Source of the DNA: an uncultured bacterium
Lineage (GTDB): Bacteria > Actinomycetota > Coriobacteriia > Coriobacteriales > Eggerthellaceae
Direction: 5' to 3'
Assembly: GCA_905214325.1 (NCBI GenBank)
Contig: CAJMLT010000035.1
Location: forward strand, 1 to 15,949
Length of the DNA: 15,949 bases
The position numbers and the translations under genes were made by a program. The notes below the pieces were generated by a model, which was not told the DNA's origin, searched no databases, and saw only the letters and a program-made list of their open reading frames with translations. Positions 5,821 through 13,857 of this stretch are shown piece by piece (position 1 is the stretch's first letter; every line of letters begins with the position of its first letter).

Positions 5821-5913
5821 TGGCGGAGAGATGGGGATTCGAACCCCAGATACGCTTTTGGCGTATACACGATTTCCAATCGTGCTCCTTAAGCCAGACT
5901 CGGACATCTCTCC
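5821..5913 (-). tRNA. tRNA-Ser (anticodon GGA), CCA encoded
   Basis: The 93-base gene is a class II tRNA. The acceptor GGAGAGA pairs with TCTCTCC, followed by G and an encoded CCA. The anticodon stem CACGA/TCGTG encloses loop TTGGAAA with anticodon GGA, which reads UCC and UCU. The long variable arm TATACGCCAAAAGCGTATC is typical of serine tRNAs, and the T arm is TGGGG-TTCGAAT-CCCCA. Its promoter overlaps the end of the ABC ATPase gene. Confidence 0.97.
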
Positions 5914-5944
5914 AAAGCACCGCAAAATACGAGTGCGATTCCGT

Positions 5945-5974
5945 AGTATATACTAAATCAGTACTCACTCACAA
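5945..5974 (-). promoter_or_regulatory. promoter of tRNA-Ser(GGA)
   Basis: TTGTGA (5974-5969) and TATACT (5950-5945) are separated by 18 bases on the minus strand. Transcription would start about 25 bases before the tRNA. The -35 lies inside the last codons of the ABC ATPase gene. The -10 overlaps the 12-base palindrome TAGTATATACTA (5944-5955). Confidence 0.65.
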
Positions 5975-6770
5975 GAGAATAATAACCATCTTGTTGCATA
6001 ACCCGCAAAGGAACGCCGAAAAGTTCCGACATGCGTTCATTGGTGAGGAGCGTATCCTTCGCTCCGTCGGCGAAAATTCCGCCTTCCTTTAGCATGACGA
6101 CCCGGTCGATCTCGGGAATGATATCTTCGGGATAATGCGTGACCAAGATGATGGACTTGCCCGTTTTCACCAAATCGCGCATGGCCTTGCGAACGTAGTA
6201 CATGCCTTCGGGATCGAGAGAACTCGTGGGTTCATCGAACACCAATACCTCGGGATCATGGATGAGGGCGCGCGCAATCAAGACACGACGGGCCTGACCC
6301 GACGAAAGCGTCATCATATTGCGTTGCGCCAGGTTACCGACACCCAACAAATCCAATGCCGCTTGGGCTTTTTGCAGTGCAACGTCCGACACCGTGCAGT
6401 GGTGAGGAATACCCAATGCGCCGAAAAACCCCCCGCACACGATATCGATGACGGGAAGATGAACCGTGATCTGATCTTGCATCGTCGAAGATACCACGCC
6501 CAAACACCGCTTCGTTTCTTCGAGCGTCGTACGTTCGTTCCCCTTGAAGAGCACCGGAGGGTCTTCGCGGTACAGGGGAAACACTTCACGGGTAATCAAC
6601 TGGATGAAGGTGGACTTACCCGCACCGTTAGGGCCGAGCAGGGCGATATTTTGCCCATAGGGTAGGGAAAAGGAATCTATCGCAAGAATGTTCTTCCCTT
6701 TGCGTCGTACGACGGCATCCTTCAGTCGTACGAAAGACTGTTCATCCGCTCCCTTTTCCGAAAGGCTCAT
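5958..6770 (-). CDS. stand-alone ABC transporter ATP-binding protein
   Basis: This is a single-domain ABC ATPase of 270 residues. Walker A is GPNGAGKST (46-54), the signature is LSSGQ (155-159), Walker B is VLVFDEP with the catalytic glutamate at 180, and the switch histidine is H212 (VTHYPED). By eye its general style resembles the YlmA/molybdate-type ATPases of unknown partner. No permease or binding protein gene is adjacent, so the transported substrate is unknown and it may not be a transporter subunit at all. The start at 6770 has AAGAGGAA upstream. An in-frame ATG at 6884 would translate straight through the terminator stem at 6804-6836 and was rejected. The gene is followed directly by the tRNA-Ser(GGA) promoter. 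Confidence 0.9.
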   Translation of the reverse strand: MSLSEKGADEQSFVRLKDAVVRRKGKNILAIDSFSLPYGQNIALLGPNGAGKSTFIQLITREVFPLYREDPPVLFKGNERTTLEETKRCLGVVSSTMQDQITVHLPVIDIVCGGFFGALGIPHHCTVSDVALQKAQAALDLLGVGNLAQRNMMTLSSGQARRVLIARALIHDPEVLVFDEPTSSLDPEGMYYVRKAMRDLVKTGKSIILVTHYPEDIIPEIDRVVMLKEGGIFADGAKDTLLTNERMSELFGVPLRVMQQDGYYSLVSEY

Positions 6771-6800
6771 GTCGATATTCCTCTTCTCTATCAGGCGAAA

Positions 6801-6836
6801 GAAAAAGCAGTCCGCAATAATGGTGCGGACTGCTTT
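6801..6836 (-). terminator. strong terminator after the PrsA-like foldase gene
   Basis: Bases 6804-6816 and 6824-6836 form a perfect 13-bp stem with a seven-base loop. On the minus strand it ends in CTGCTTTTTCTTTC. It separates the foldase gene from the ABC ATPase gene. A smaller stem (GTGGGT 6863-6868, ACCCAC 6875-6880) precedes it. Confidence 0.88.
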
Positions 6837-6895
6837 CATTCTAACGCATAAACACAACCGGGGTGGGTTCGGCCACCCACTCATACAGATAAACG

Positions 6896-8029
6896 TTACT
6901 GCTGCGTGGTGTTGGTTGAATCGGTGGACGAAGAATCACCTGACGAAGTGCCGGTCGTCGTATCAGTGGTGGTGCCGGAGGACGAATCACTTGTCTGGTA
7001 CTGGGTCATATCGAGATTGTAGGGAACATTGGAAGGCATGTCGTTGATGACAATGTCGGCCTGCGATTTGTAATTGGTGAACCAATCGTTATAAGCGGTT
7101 GATTGATTCTGGCTTTTCAGGATATTGCGAACATAATCGACGAAGGCCGTCGGGAAGGCATCGAGTGAAGTAGCCGTGCCATCGGTGGTGAACACGTCGG
7201 TGCATTTGATGATATGGATACCGTAATCGCTGGTAACCAATCCTGAAACCTGGTCTTTCTCAAGCGCAGTGAGCGCATCGGTATAGGCGGTAACGAAGCT
7301 GGAAGTAGCATCCCAACCCACATCTCCCCCGTTGGAAGCAGAAGCGGTATCGGTGGAATACTGTGTTGCGGCGGTTGCGAAATCAAGTTCGCCGGAATTG
7401 ATTTTAGCGAGCACTTCTTCGGCTTTGGCGGTATCACCCGATGCGAACAGGATATGAGATGAACGCTTGGCGCCATTGAACATGGTGTAATAGGTGTTGA
7501 GCATTTCGAGCACCGCCGAATCCTCTACTGCGGTTTCACCGGCGACGGCACTTTGGAGGGACTGTTCGCGCTGACCTTCCTCGAGGGCTTCACGATATTG
7601 ATCTTCGGTGATGCCGGCGGTGGAAAGGGCTTCTTTCCACGCCTCATCGGAATCATAGTTGGCTTTCATCGTCTGAAGCTGGGTGTTGACCGTATCTTCA
7701 TCGACGGTGATGCCCTGCTCGTTACAAGCCTGTTTCACCAGTTCCTGTTGCGTGTAATAATCGATGACCTGCTCACGCACCGTGGACGGATCGAGGGAAT
7801 TTTCGTTCATCCAATTTGCCCAGGCATCGTTACTCGTCAATTCAGCGCTCGTACGATAGTCCTGAATGTACTTCGTTACGGTGTCTTCTTTTATTTCGCT
7901 ACCGTTGACGGTAGCCGCAACGCCTCCGGTATAACCGTAATTGGTACCGCTGCAACCAACGAGGGCCAGGCAGCAAACGGCGGAAACACCGACGAGCGAT
8001 GCCTTGTGAAGAAGAGCTTTTCGGTTCAT
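6896..8029 (-). CDS. PrsA/SurA-like lipoprotein peptidyl-prolyl isomerase
   Basis: This is an exported foldase anchored in the membrane by lipid. The N-terminus has basic residues, a hydrophobic stretch and the lipobox LVGC with the modified cysteine at residue 26. Residues about 35-185 form a SurA-type chaperone domain (VAATVNGSEIKEDTV). Residues 190-278 form a parvulin domain (SSHILFASGDTAKAEEVL, then SNGGDVGW, then SDYGIHIIKCTD). After about residue 345 the tail is low-complexity Ser/Thr/Gly/Asp, likely an extended surface linker. At 377 residues it is longer than many PrsA proteins, partly because of this tail. AAAGGAT lies four to five bases before the ATG. It is followed by a strong terminator, and is probably transcribed alone or by readthrough from typA. 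Confidence 0.92.
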   Translation of the reverse strand: MNRKALLHKASLVGVSAVCCLALVGCSGTNYGYTGGVAATVNGSEIKEDTVTKYIQDYRTSAELTSNDAWANWMNENSLDPSTVREQVIDYYTQQELVKQACNEQGITVDEDTVNTQLQTMKANYDSDEAWKEALSTAGITEDQYREALEEGQREQSLQSAVAGETAVEDSAVLEMLNTYYTMFNGAKRSSHILFASGDTAKAEEVLAKINSGELDFATAATQYSTDTASASNGGDVGWDATSSFVTAYTDALTALEKDQVSGLVTSDYGIHIIKCTDVFTTDGTATSLDAFPTAFVDYVRNILKSQNQSTAYNDWFTNYKSQADIVINDMPSNVPYNLDMTQYQTSDSSSGTTTDTTTGTSSGDSSSTDSTNTTQQ

Positions 8030-8181
8030 ATGTATCCTTTTCGCAACGGGTGGAGATTGAATTCACCGTTATTGTTGCATAACCGAAAAAACTCTTTTCA
8101 CTGTGCACAATTTACCCACGTTAGAGGGCGGATATCACACAGGCTCTTCACACTTTTCACTGAAATGCCTGAACAGCACCC
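8030..8181. other. gap between typA and the foldase gene
   Basis: I see no gene or clear terminator here. The ten-base sequence CTTTTCACTG occurs twice in the same orientation, at 8094-8103 and 8153-8162. No convincing -35/-10 pair for the foldase gene was found. Confidence 0.4.
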
Positions 8182-9993
8182 TTATTTCTTAGCTTCCTTC
8201 TTGCGTTGGATCGCCGAAAGAACGCGCTTGCGAAGGCGTATGCTCTGCGGGGTGATTTCCACCAATTCGTCGTCTTCGATGTATTCGAGCGCTTCTTCGA
8301 GCGTGAAGGTGACTGGTGGTGTCAGCTGGATGGCTTTGTCGGCACCGGAAGAACGCTGGTTACCCAACTGCTTCGCCTTCGCGACGTTGACGACCATGTC
8401 GCCTTCCTTGGCGGATTCGCCCACGATCATACCTTCGTAGCATTCTTCACCGGGACCGACGAAAAGTCGGCCGCGCTGCTGAAGGGTATCGAGCGCATAG
8501 GCGACGCTCTTTTCCGTTGCCATGGCAATCATGGAACCGTTTTTGCGGCCCGTGAAATCACCACGATACGCTCCGTATTCGCTGAAGTGATGGAACATGG
8601 TGGCTTCACCGCGGGTGACGTTGAGCAACTTCGTGCGCAGACCCATGGTGCCACGGGAAGGAATCTTGAATACGAGATGGGTTTGATCGCCGCGCTGGAA
8701 CATATCCACCATTTCGCCACCGGCGGAGCCGAATACTTCGATGCACTTACCCGCTGATTCGCTGGGCGTGTCGACGATGGCTTCTTCAATAGGTTCGAGC
8801 TTCTTGCCGGAGCTATCGGTTTTGATGATGACGCGGGGACGGCCGACCTGGAATTCGAATCCTTCACGGCGCATGGTTTCCATCAACACGGAAAGGTGGA
8901 GTAACCCGCGACCGGCGACTTCCATGCCCGACTTGTCTTCGGTTTCGGTGATGCGCATGGCGATATTGCTCTCCGCTTCGCGGAACAGACGCTCTTTGAG
9001 CTGACGCGCACCGACGATATCACCTTCACGGCCTACGAGCGGAGAGGTGGAAGCTTCGAACACGACCGCCATGGTGGGTTCTTCCACCTGAATAGGATCG
9101 AGCTGAACCGGCGTTTCACGGCTGGTGACCATATCACCGATGTCGGCATCTTCAACACCGACGACGGCGATGATGTCGCCGGCGTACACTTCCTCTTGCT
9201 CCTTCTTACCCAGCTCTTCGAAGGTAAACACCTGCTTGATGGAGGTGTTGTAGCGGGTACCATCGTTTTTGATGACGAGGGCTTGTTCGTTTTTATGCAT
9301 GGTTCCCGAAAAAAGACGACCGACGCCGATACGACCGACGAAGCTGGAATGGTCGACCGTGCAGATCTGAAGCGCTACCGGACCATTGGGTTCGCAATCG
9401 GGAGCGGGTACTTCTTTGAGAATGGTCTCGAGCAGAGGGACCATGGTGTTGTTGTCATCTTCTACGTTGTAGCGCGCATAGCCGTTCATCGCGCTTGCAT
9501 AGATGATGGGGAAATCAAGCTGTTCGTCGCTTGCTTCCAATTCAACCATGAGATCGAATACTTCGTCGACCACCGCTTCGGGGCGGGATCCGGGACGATC
9601 GATCTTGTTGATGACGACGACGATGCGCAAACCAAGATCCAGCGCATGACGCAAGACGAAACGGGTTTGAGGCATGGGGCCTTCGAAGGCATCGACGATA
9701 AGCAGGGCACCATCGGCCATATTGAGAACACGCTCGACTTCGCCACCGAAGTCGGCATGGCCCGGTGTGTCGATGACGTTGATCTTGACGTCTTTATAGG
9801 TGACCGAGATGTTCTTGGATAGAATCGTGATGCCGCGCTCACGTTCCTGATCGTTCGAATCCAAAACGCGTTCGGCTACTTCCTGGTTTTCACGGAACAC
9901 GCCGGCTGTGTGAAGCAGGCGGTCAACCAATGTTGTTTTTCCATGGTCGACATGAGCGATGATTGCAACGTTACGAAGCGATTCTTGTTTCAT
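8182..9993 (-). CDS. typA: translational GTPase TypA/BipA
   Basis: TypA is an EF-G-like GTPase that acts on the ribosome, linked to subunit assembly and growth under stress. G1 is AHVDHGKTT (13-21), the switch I region is RERGITI (51-57), G3 is DTPGH (75-79) and G4 is NKID (129-132). EF-G-like beta-barrel and alpha/beta domains follow. The C-terminal domain is specific to TypA (for example GTMGLRTKLLNVTRGEA and NQRSSGADKAIQL). At 603 residues it is full length. The ribosome binding site is weak (AGAGAAAG). A short hairpin with loop TCCG lies in the leader. It has no adjacent partner gene, and the 152-base gap before the foldase gene shows no clear terminator. Confidence 0.97.
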   Translation of the reverse strand: MKQESLRNVAIIAHVDHGKTTLVDRLLHTAGVFRENQEVAERVLDSNDQERERGITILSKNISVTYKDVKINVIDTPGHADFGGEVERVLNMADGALLIVDAFEGPMPQTRFVLRHALDLGLRIVVVINKIDRPGSRPEAVVDEVFDLMVELEASDEQLDFPIIYASAMNGYARYNVEDDNNTMVPLLETILKEVPAPDCEPNGPVALQICTVDHSSFVGRIGVGRLFSGTMHKNEQALVIKNDGTRYNTSIKQVFTFEELGKKEQEEVYAGDIIAVVGVEDADIGDMVTSRETPVQLDPIQVEEPTMAVVFEASTSPLVGREGDIVGARQLKERLFREAESNIAMRITETEDKSGMEVAGRGLLHLSVLMETMRREGFEFQVGRPRVIIKTDSSGKKLEPIEEAIVDTPSESAGKCIEVFGSAGGEMVDMFQRGDQTHLVFKIPSRGTMGLRTKLLNVTRGEATMFHHFSEYGAYRGDFTGRKNGSMIAMATEKSVAYALDTLQQRGRLFVGPGEECYEGMIVGESAKEGDMVVNVAKAKQLGNQRSSGADKAIQLTPPVTFTLEEALEYIEDDELVEITPQSIRLRKRVLSAIQRKKEAKK

Positions 9994-10012
9994 CTGGTGC
10001 TTTCTCTTTTCT

Positions 10013-10032
10013 GAACCGAATCCGTTCGGTTC
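10013..10032 (-). promoter_or_regulatory. hairpin in the typA leader
   Basis: GAACCGAA (10013-10020) pairs perfectly with TTCGGTTC (10025-10032) around the tetraloop TCCG. It sits about 20 bases before the typA start, close enough to affect the weak ribosome binding site. On the plus strand it is followed by GTTTTATC, so it could also stop antisense transcripts. Confidence 0.5.
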
Positions 10033-10116
10033 GTTTTATCCCAATCCGTGATACCACATCACATGAACGATCGTTCGATCATCGGGAATTTCCTATGTGA
10101 TTCCATCAAGAGCCAA

Positions 10117-10143
10117 TAAAAAAGCGAACCACTAAGGGTTCGC
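10117..10143 (-). terminator. terminator after tRNA-Ala
   Basis: GCGAACC (10124-10130) pairs with GGTTCGC (10137-10143) around a six-base loop. On the minus strand the stem is followed by six T then ATTGG. It starts 11 bases after the tRNA CCA end. Confidence 0.9.
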
Positions 10144-10154
10144 CGTAGAAAATA

Positions 10155-10230
10155 TGGTGGAGCATAAGGGGATCGAACCCTTGACCTCAGGCTTGCAAAG
10201 CCCGCGCTCTCCCAGCTGAGCTAATGCCCC
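10155..10230 (-). tRNA. tRNA-Ala (anticodon TGC), CCA encoded
   Basis: The 76-base gene has acceptor GGGGCAT pairing with ATGCTCC (one mismatch or wobble), discriminator A and an encoded CCA. The anticodon loop TTTGCAA gives anticodon TGC. The T arm is AAGGG-TTCGATC-CCCTT. It is followed by its own strong terminator and is separated from tRNA-Ile by a long hairpin, so it appears to be a single-gene unit. No clear promoter box was identified in 10231-10316. Confidence 0.97.
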
Positions 10231-10316
10231 ATACAAACGACAACCGCTATCGAACTTCAAAGACAACGATTCTCGGCGCTTCGCCACGGAATATCCTCGG
10301 CTGTTTCGAGTCTATG

Positions 10317-10362
10317 AATAAACGCTCCACCGGCTAACTCGGCTCACGGTGGAGCGTTTATT
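10317..10362 (-). terminator. long perfect hairpin after tRNA-Ile
   Basis: Bases 10317-10332 and 10347-10362 form a perfect 16-bp stem with a 14-base loop, starting eight bases after the tRNA-Ile CCA end. The T-rich part (GTTTATT) lies in the stem and is followed on the minus strand by CATAG. It probably terminates tRNA-Ile transcription and may act in both directions. Confidence 0.75.
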
Positions 10363-10369
10363 GATATCA

Positions 10370-10446
<77 letters not shown>

Positions 10447-10463
10447 GAAAATCGCGCTCAAAC

Positions 10464-10492
10464 ACCTTATTACACATATTCTTTTCGGTCAA
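10464..10492 (-). promoter_or_regulatory. candidate promoter of tRNA-Ile
   Basis: TTGACC (10492-10487) and TAAGGT (10469-10464) are 17 bases apart on the minus strand. Transcription would start about 10 bases before the tRNA. The -35 is strong and the -10 weak. Confidence 0.48.
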
Positions 10493-10538
10493 GTTATTTT
10501 TTTAACGACGGATCGTGAACGGAGGCTCGAAGCGCGCA

Positions 10539-10547
10539 TGGTATCCT
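10539..10547 (+). promoter_or_regulatory. possible extended -10 promoter of the bifunctional nuclease gene
   Basis: TGG followed by TATCCT (10542-10547) forms an extended -10 element about 35 bases before the start codon. No clear -35 is seen. Confidence 0.35.
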
Positions 10548-10581
10548 GAAGAGGTTATCTACCTCGGATGATAAGGAAGAC

Positions 10582-11088
10582 ATGGTTCCAGTTCGCGTGC
10601 AGACTCTCATCATTTCCCATGCACCTTCACCTTCGGTGCTGGTTCTGCAACCCTGCGATGAAAACACCCCTCTGAAAAACGGGCGCATCATTCCCATCTG
10701 GATCGGAGCTCACGAAGCGACACAGGTAGGGCTTGCCATCGAACAAGCACGACTCCCCCGCCCTATGACCCACGACCTTTTCATCGACACTATAACCAAT
10801 CTCGATGCCTATATCGACCACGTCCTTATTTCCGATGTCAAGGAAACAACGTTTTTCGCCCGGTTGACCCTGCGTCAACATAGCCGCTTGATCGAAATAG
10901 ATGCCCGTCCCAGCGACGCGATCACACTCGCATTGAAACAGGAAGCTCCCTTGTTCATTTTGGAGGAAGTTCTCGAAAAAGCCTCCTATCCCTATATCTT
11001 CAAAAAGGATCATCCTCTCAACGATAGTGACCTCGAAGAATTTCACTCCTTCGTGAAAACACTCATCCCTGACGATTTCGGCCGGTAG
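10582..11088 (+). CDS. bifunctional nuclease family (DUF151) protein
   Basis: The 168-residue protein matches the DUF151/BFN family, some members of which show combined DNase and RNase activity. Characteristic segments are RIIPIWIGAHEA (35-46), RPMTHDLF (60-67), TTFFARLTL (89-97), IDARPSDAI (106-114) and ILEEVL (126-131). The function in this organism is not known. AAGGAAG supports the ATG at 10582. It is the only supported gene on the plus strand, facing gyrA and diverging from the tRNA-Ile gene. It ends 225 bases before the gyrA stop, with a shared hairpin between them. Confidence 0.9.
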   Translation: MVPVRVQTLIISHAPSPSVLVLQPCDENTPLKNGRIIPIWIGAHEATQVGLAIEQARLPRPMTHDLFIDTITNLDAYIDHVLISDVKETTFFARLTLRQHSRLIEIDARPSDAITLALKQEAPLFILEEVLEKASYPYIFKKDHPLNDSDLEEFHSFVKTLIPDDFGR

Positions 11089-11125
11089 AATCCGTAGCAC
11101 TCCCTTTTTTCATCTTTCACGTTTC

Positions 11126-11156
11126 CGGCGATGTAGTGAACTCACTTTGCTCGCCG
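11126..11156 (+). repeat. interrupted hairpin after the bifunctional nuclease gene
   Basis: CGGCGA (11126-11131) pairs with TCGCCG (11151-11156), with an inner AGTG/CACT stem. There is no T-run after it, so any role in ending transcription is uncertain. A T6 run at 11105-11110 precedes it but has no hairpin of its own. Confidence 0.4.
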
Positions 11157-11231
11157 TAGAACATTTCGCCTGAAATATGAGCCGAACCCTCGGATGCTTC
11201 TCCTCATAATTCGAATGTTCCTTCTCGCAAA

Positions 11232-11259
11232 GAAAGCACCCACTGATGTGGGTGCTTTC
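11232..11259. terminator. shared terminator between gyrA and the bifunctional nuclease gene
   Basis: Bases 11232-11243 and 11248-11259 form a perfect 12-bp stem with tetraloop TGAT. On the minus strand the stem ends GGTGCTTTC and is followed by TTTGCG, about 55 bases after the gyrA stop. It can also serve the convergent plus-strand gene. Confidence 0.8.
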
Positions 11260-11313
11260 GTGTATCTATCAAAAGTATTTCAGCGCGAGGTTTGGAAAAC
11301 TATCCTTTTTCGA

Positions 11314-13821
11314 CTAGTCCTCCTCGGGAAGCTTCATCTGAGAACTATCCTCTTGGTCCGCATCCTTACCCACACGACGTCCGTTTGATTCCGACACTGC
11401 GATGGCGGTGACTTTGTCTTTAGCAGCCACATTCATGACGTGGACTCCCTGGGTCGAACGCCCAAGCTGGGACACTCCCGAAACGGGGGTGCGAACGACA
11501 ACGCCTTCTTCGGTGATGATCATGATTTCGTCATCACCATCGACGATCTTCATCGCGGAGAGCAGCCCTTTCTTCGTCGTCATAGTTATCGTGTAGACAC
11601 CCTGACCGCCACGATGATGGGTGGGGTATTCCGCGATAGGCGTCCGCTTGCCGTATCCTAATTCGGTGATGACCAGCAATTCGGTATCGGGTCGAGCGAT
11701 TTCCATACCCAATACACGGGCATCGGCGTTGACCGTCATGCCGCGAACACCCATGGTGTCACGACCCATCGCCCTTACTTCGCCTTCTTCCCATTTGATC
11801 GCTTTGCCCGCCGAAGACACCATGACCACTTCTTCACCCACGGCAACACGCTTGACGGAAATCAGCTCATCGTCGTCTTTCAGGTTGATGGCTATCAGCC
11901 CATCACGACGCGTGCGATCATACAGTTTCATGGAGGTCTTCTTCACCATGCCCTGGGCAGTGGCGAACATCAGATACTCATCTTCGGGAAAATCCTTCGA
12001 TGCGATAACCGCGGAAATGGTCTCGCCCTTTTCCAAAGGAAGAAGGTTGACGATAGCGGTTCCGCGGGCATGACGGGAAGCCTCGGGGATTTCATAGACC
12101 TTCAAGCGATAGACTTTACCACGCGTTGAGAAGAACAACATATACGCATGGGTCGAAGCGATGAAGAGATGTTCGACGAAATCGCTTTCCTTCAGGTTGA
12201 CCCCCTGCATACCCTTACCACCACGCTTCTGTTGGCGATATGTTGCAACGGGAAGGCGCTTGATGTAGCCGGCTTTGGTCATGGTGACCGCTACTTCTTC
12301 TTCGGCGATAAGATCTTCCACGTCCAAATCCTTAGCCGCCGACGTGATTTTGGTTTTACGAGGCGTCGAGTATTTTTCCTTGATCTCAAGCATTTCCTCT
12401 TTGATGATCTTATGAACCAATGTTTCATCGGAAAGAACCTGATGGTAATAAGCGATGCGTTCTTTCAGCTCACGCAATTCCGCTTGAATCTTCTCACGTT
12501 CCAAGCCGGTCAAACGGCGCAGTTTCATTTCAAGAATCGCTTCGCTTTGCTTCTCGCTCAACTTAAACGATGCCATCAGTTTTTCTTTTGCTTCCGAATC
12601 CGTTTTGGATGCACGGATGATTTTGATGACCTCATCGATGTTATCAAGGGCGATGACGAAGCCTTCGAGAAGATGGGCGCGGGCTTCCGCACGGGCCAGA
12701 TCGTAGCGGGTCCTTCGCTCGATCACTTCTTCCTGATGCAGAATGTAATAGTGAAGGATTTCCTTCAAAGCCAACGTACGGGGAACGCCGTTGACCAGCG
12801 CAAGCATATTGCAACCGAAACCAACTTGAAGCTGGGTATGTTTGTACAGTTTATTGAGTACTACTTGGGGAATGGCGTTTTGCTTGAGCTCGATGATGAT
12901 ATCGATACCATGGCGGTCTGCCCCGTCATGAACGTTCGAGATTTCGGGGAGCTTCTTATCCCTGATGAGGTCGGCGATTTTCTTCAACAGGTTGGTACGA
13001 TTCACCTGATAGGGAATTTCGGAAACAATGATGGACTGTTTACCGTTCTTCCCTTCTTCGATACGGCATTTCGAACGCACCGTTAAACTACCACGTCCCG
13101 TTGCGTACGCTTCGCCGATACCTTCCCGTCCCATGATTATGCCGCCGGTCGGAAAATCGGGACCGGGAAGAACACTCATCAGTTCTTCGGTGGTGACATT
13201 GGGATTGTCGAGCAGCATGCAGGTGGCATCGATGGTCTCCCCCAGGTTGTGGGGCGGAATATTCGTTGCCATACCAACGGCGATACCCGAAGACCCGTTG
13301 ACCAGTAGATTGGGAAAGCGTGCGGGAAGAACCACGGGTTCTTCCAGGCTTTCATCGTAGTTCGGTTGAAAATCGACCGTTTCCTTATCGAGGTCCTTCA
13401 ATAATTCCATAGCGGGTTTATCGAGGCGGGCTTCGGTATAGCGCATAGCAGCGGCCGAATCGCCGTCGATGGAACCGAAGTTGCCGTGACCGTCAACAAG
13501 AGGAACACGCATGGAAAACGGTTGAGCCAAGCGAACCATGGTGTTGTAAACCGCCGTGTCACCATGAGGGTGATATTTACCGATAACGTCACCGACGGTA
13601 CGTGCCGACTTGGCATGAGGTCGCTTGGGGGTGATGCCGCTTTCGTTCATCGCATAGAGGATACGGCGATGAACGGGCTTGAGACCGTCGCGGACATCGG
13701 GTAGTGCACGGGAAACGATGACGCTCATCGAATATTCGAGAAACGAAGTGCGCATCTCCTTGCTTAGTTCGGCAGGAAAAATATTCGCTGCGGACATATC
13801 CATTTCATTATTGTCAGCCAC
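11314..13821 (-). CDS. gyrA: DNA gyrase subunit A
   Basis: GyrA cuts and rejoins both DNA strands in the A2B2 gyrase that introduces negative supercoils. The 835-residue protein has the breakage-reunion domain with catalytic Tyr128 (AMRYTEAR), a coiled-coil arm and the C-terminal beta-pinwheel with the GyrA box QKRGGKG, which marks it as gyrase rather than topoisomerase IV. In the quinolone region HPHGDTAVYNTMVR, Thr89 and Asn93 occupy the positions of E. coli Ser83 and Asp87. The C-terminus is a short charged tail ending KLPEED. The start is GTG at 13821, chosen because AAAAGGAG lies five bases upstream; the ATG codons at 7 and 9 have no ribosome binding site. It lies 36 bases after gyrB with no promoter between, so the two form an operon. 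Confidence 0.98.
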   Translation of the reverse strand: MADNNEMDMSAANIFPAELSKEMRTSFLEYSMSVIVSRALPDVRDGLKPVHRRILYAMNESGITPKRPHAKSARTVGDVIGKYHPHGDTAVYNTMVRLAQPFSMRVPLVDGHGNFGSIDGDSAAAMRYTEARLDKPAMELLKDLDKETVDFQPNYDESLEEPVVLPARFPNLLVNGSSGIAVGMATNIPPHNLGETIDATCMLLDNPNVTTEELMSVLPGPDFPTGGIIMGREGIGEAYATGRGSLTVRSKCRIEEGKNGKQSIIVSEIPYQVNRTNLLKKIADLIRDKKLPEISNVHDGADRHGIDIIIELKQNAIPQVVLNKLYKHTQLQVGFGCNMLALVNGVPRTLALKEILHYYILHQEEVIERRTRYDLARAEARAHLLEGFVIALDNIDEVIKIIRASKTDSEAKEKLMASFKLSEKQSEAILEMKLRRLTGLEREKIQAELRELKERIAYYHQVLSDETLVHKIIKEEMLEIKEKYSTPRKTKITSAAKDLDVEDLIAEEEVAVTMTKAGYIKRLPVATYRQQKRGGKGMQGVNLKESDFVEHLFIASTHAYMLFFSTRGKVYRLKVYEIPEASRHARGTAIVNLLPLEKGETISAVIASKDFPEDEYLMFATAQGMVKKTSMKLYDRTRRDGLIAINLKDDDELISVKRVAVGEEVVMVSSAGKAIKWEEGEVRAMGRDTMGVRGMTVNADARVLGMEIARPDTELLVITELGYGKRTPIAEYPTHHRGGQGVYTITMTTKKGLLSAMKIVDGDDEIMIITEEGVVVRTPVSGVSQLGRSTQGVHVMNVAAKDKVTAIAVSESNGRRVGKDADQEDSSQMKLPEED

Positions 13822-13826
13822 AAAAA

Positions 13827-13834
13827 CTCCTTTT
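13827..13834 (-). promoter_or_regulatory. ribosome binding site fixing the GTG start of gyrA
   Basis: AAAAGGAG lies five bases before GTG at 13821-13819. The same octamer at the same distance precedes the TTG start of gyrB, which supports both non-ATG calls. Confidence 0.8.
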
Positions 13835-13857
13835 GTTCTTGGTGATCGAGGCGGTGG

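Noticed and set aside
6771..6884. Upstream start of the ABC ATPase at 6884
   Set aside because: This would translate through the perfect terminator stem at 6804-6836 and adds no family-like sequence.
8094..8162. Direct repeat CTTTTCACTG in the typA-foldase gap as a possible regulator site or start of an array
   Set aside because: Only two ten-base copies exist, with no regular spacing series or promoter in register.
12148..13086. Plus-strand open frame of 312 codons
   Set aside because: It lies entirely antisense to gyrA and has no recognisable protein character.
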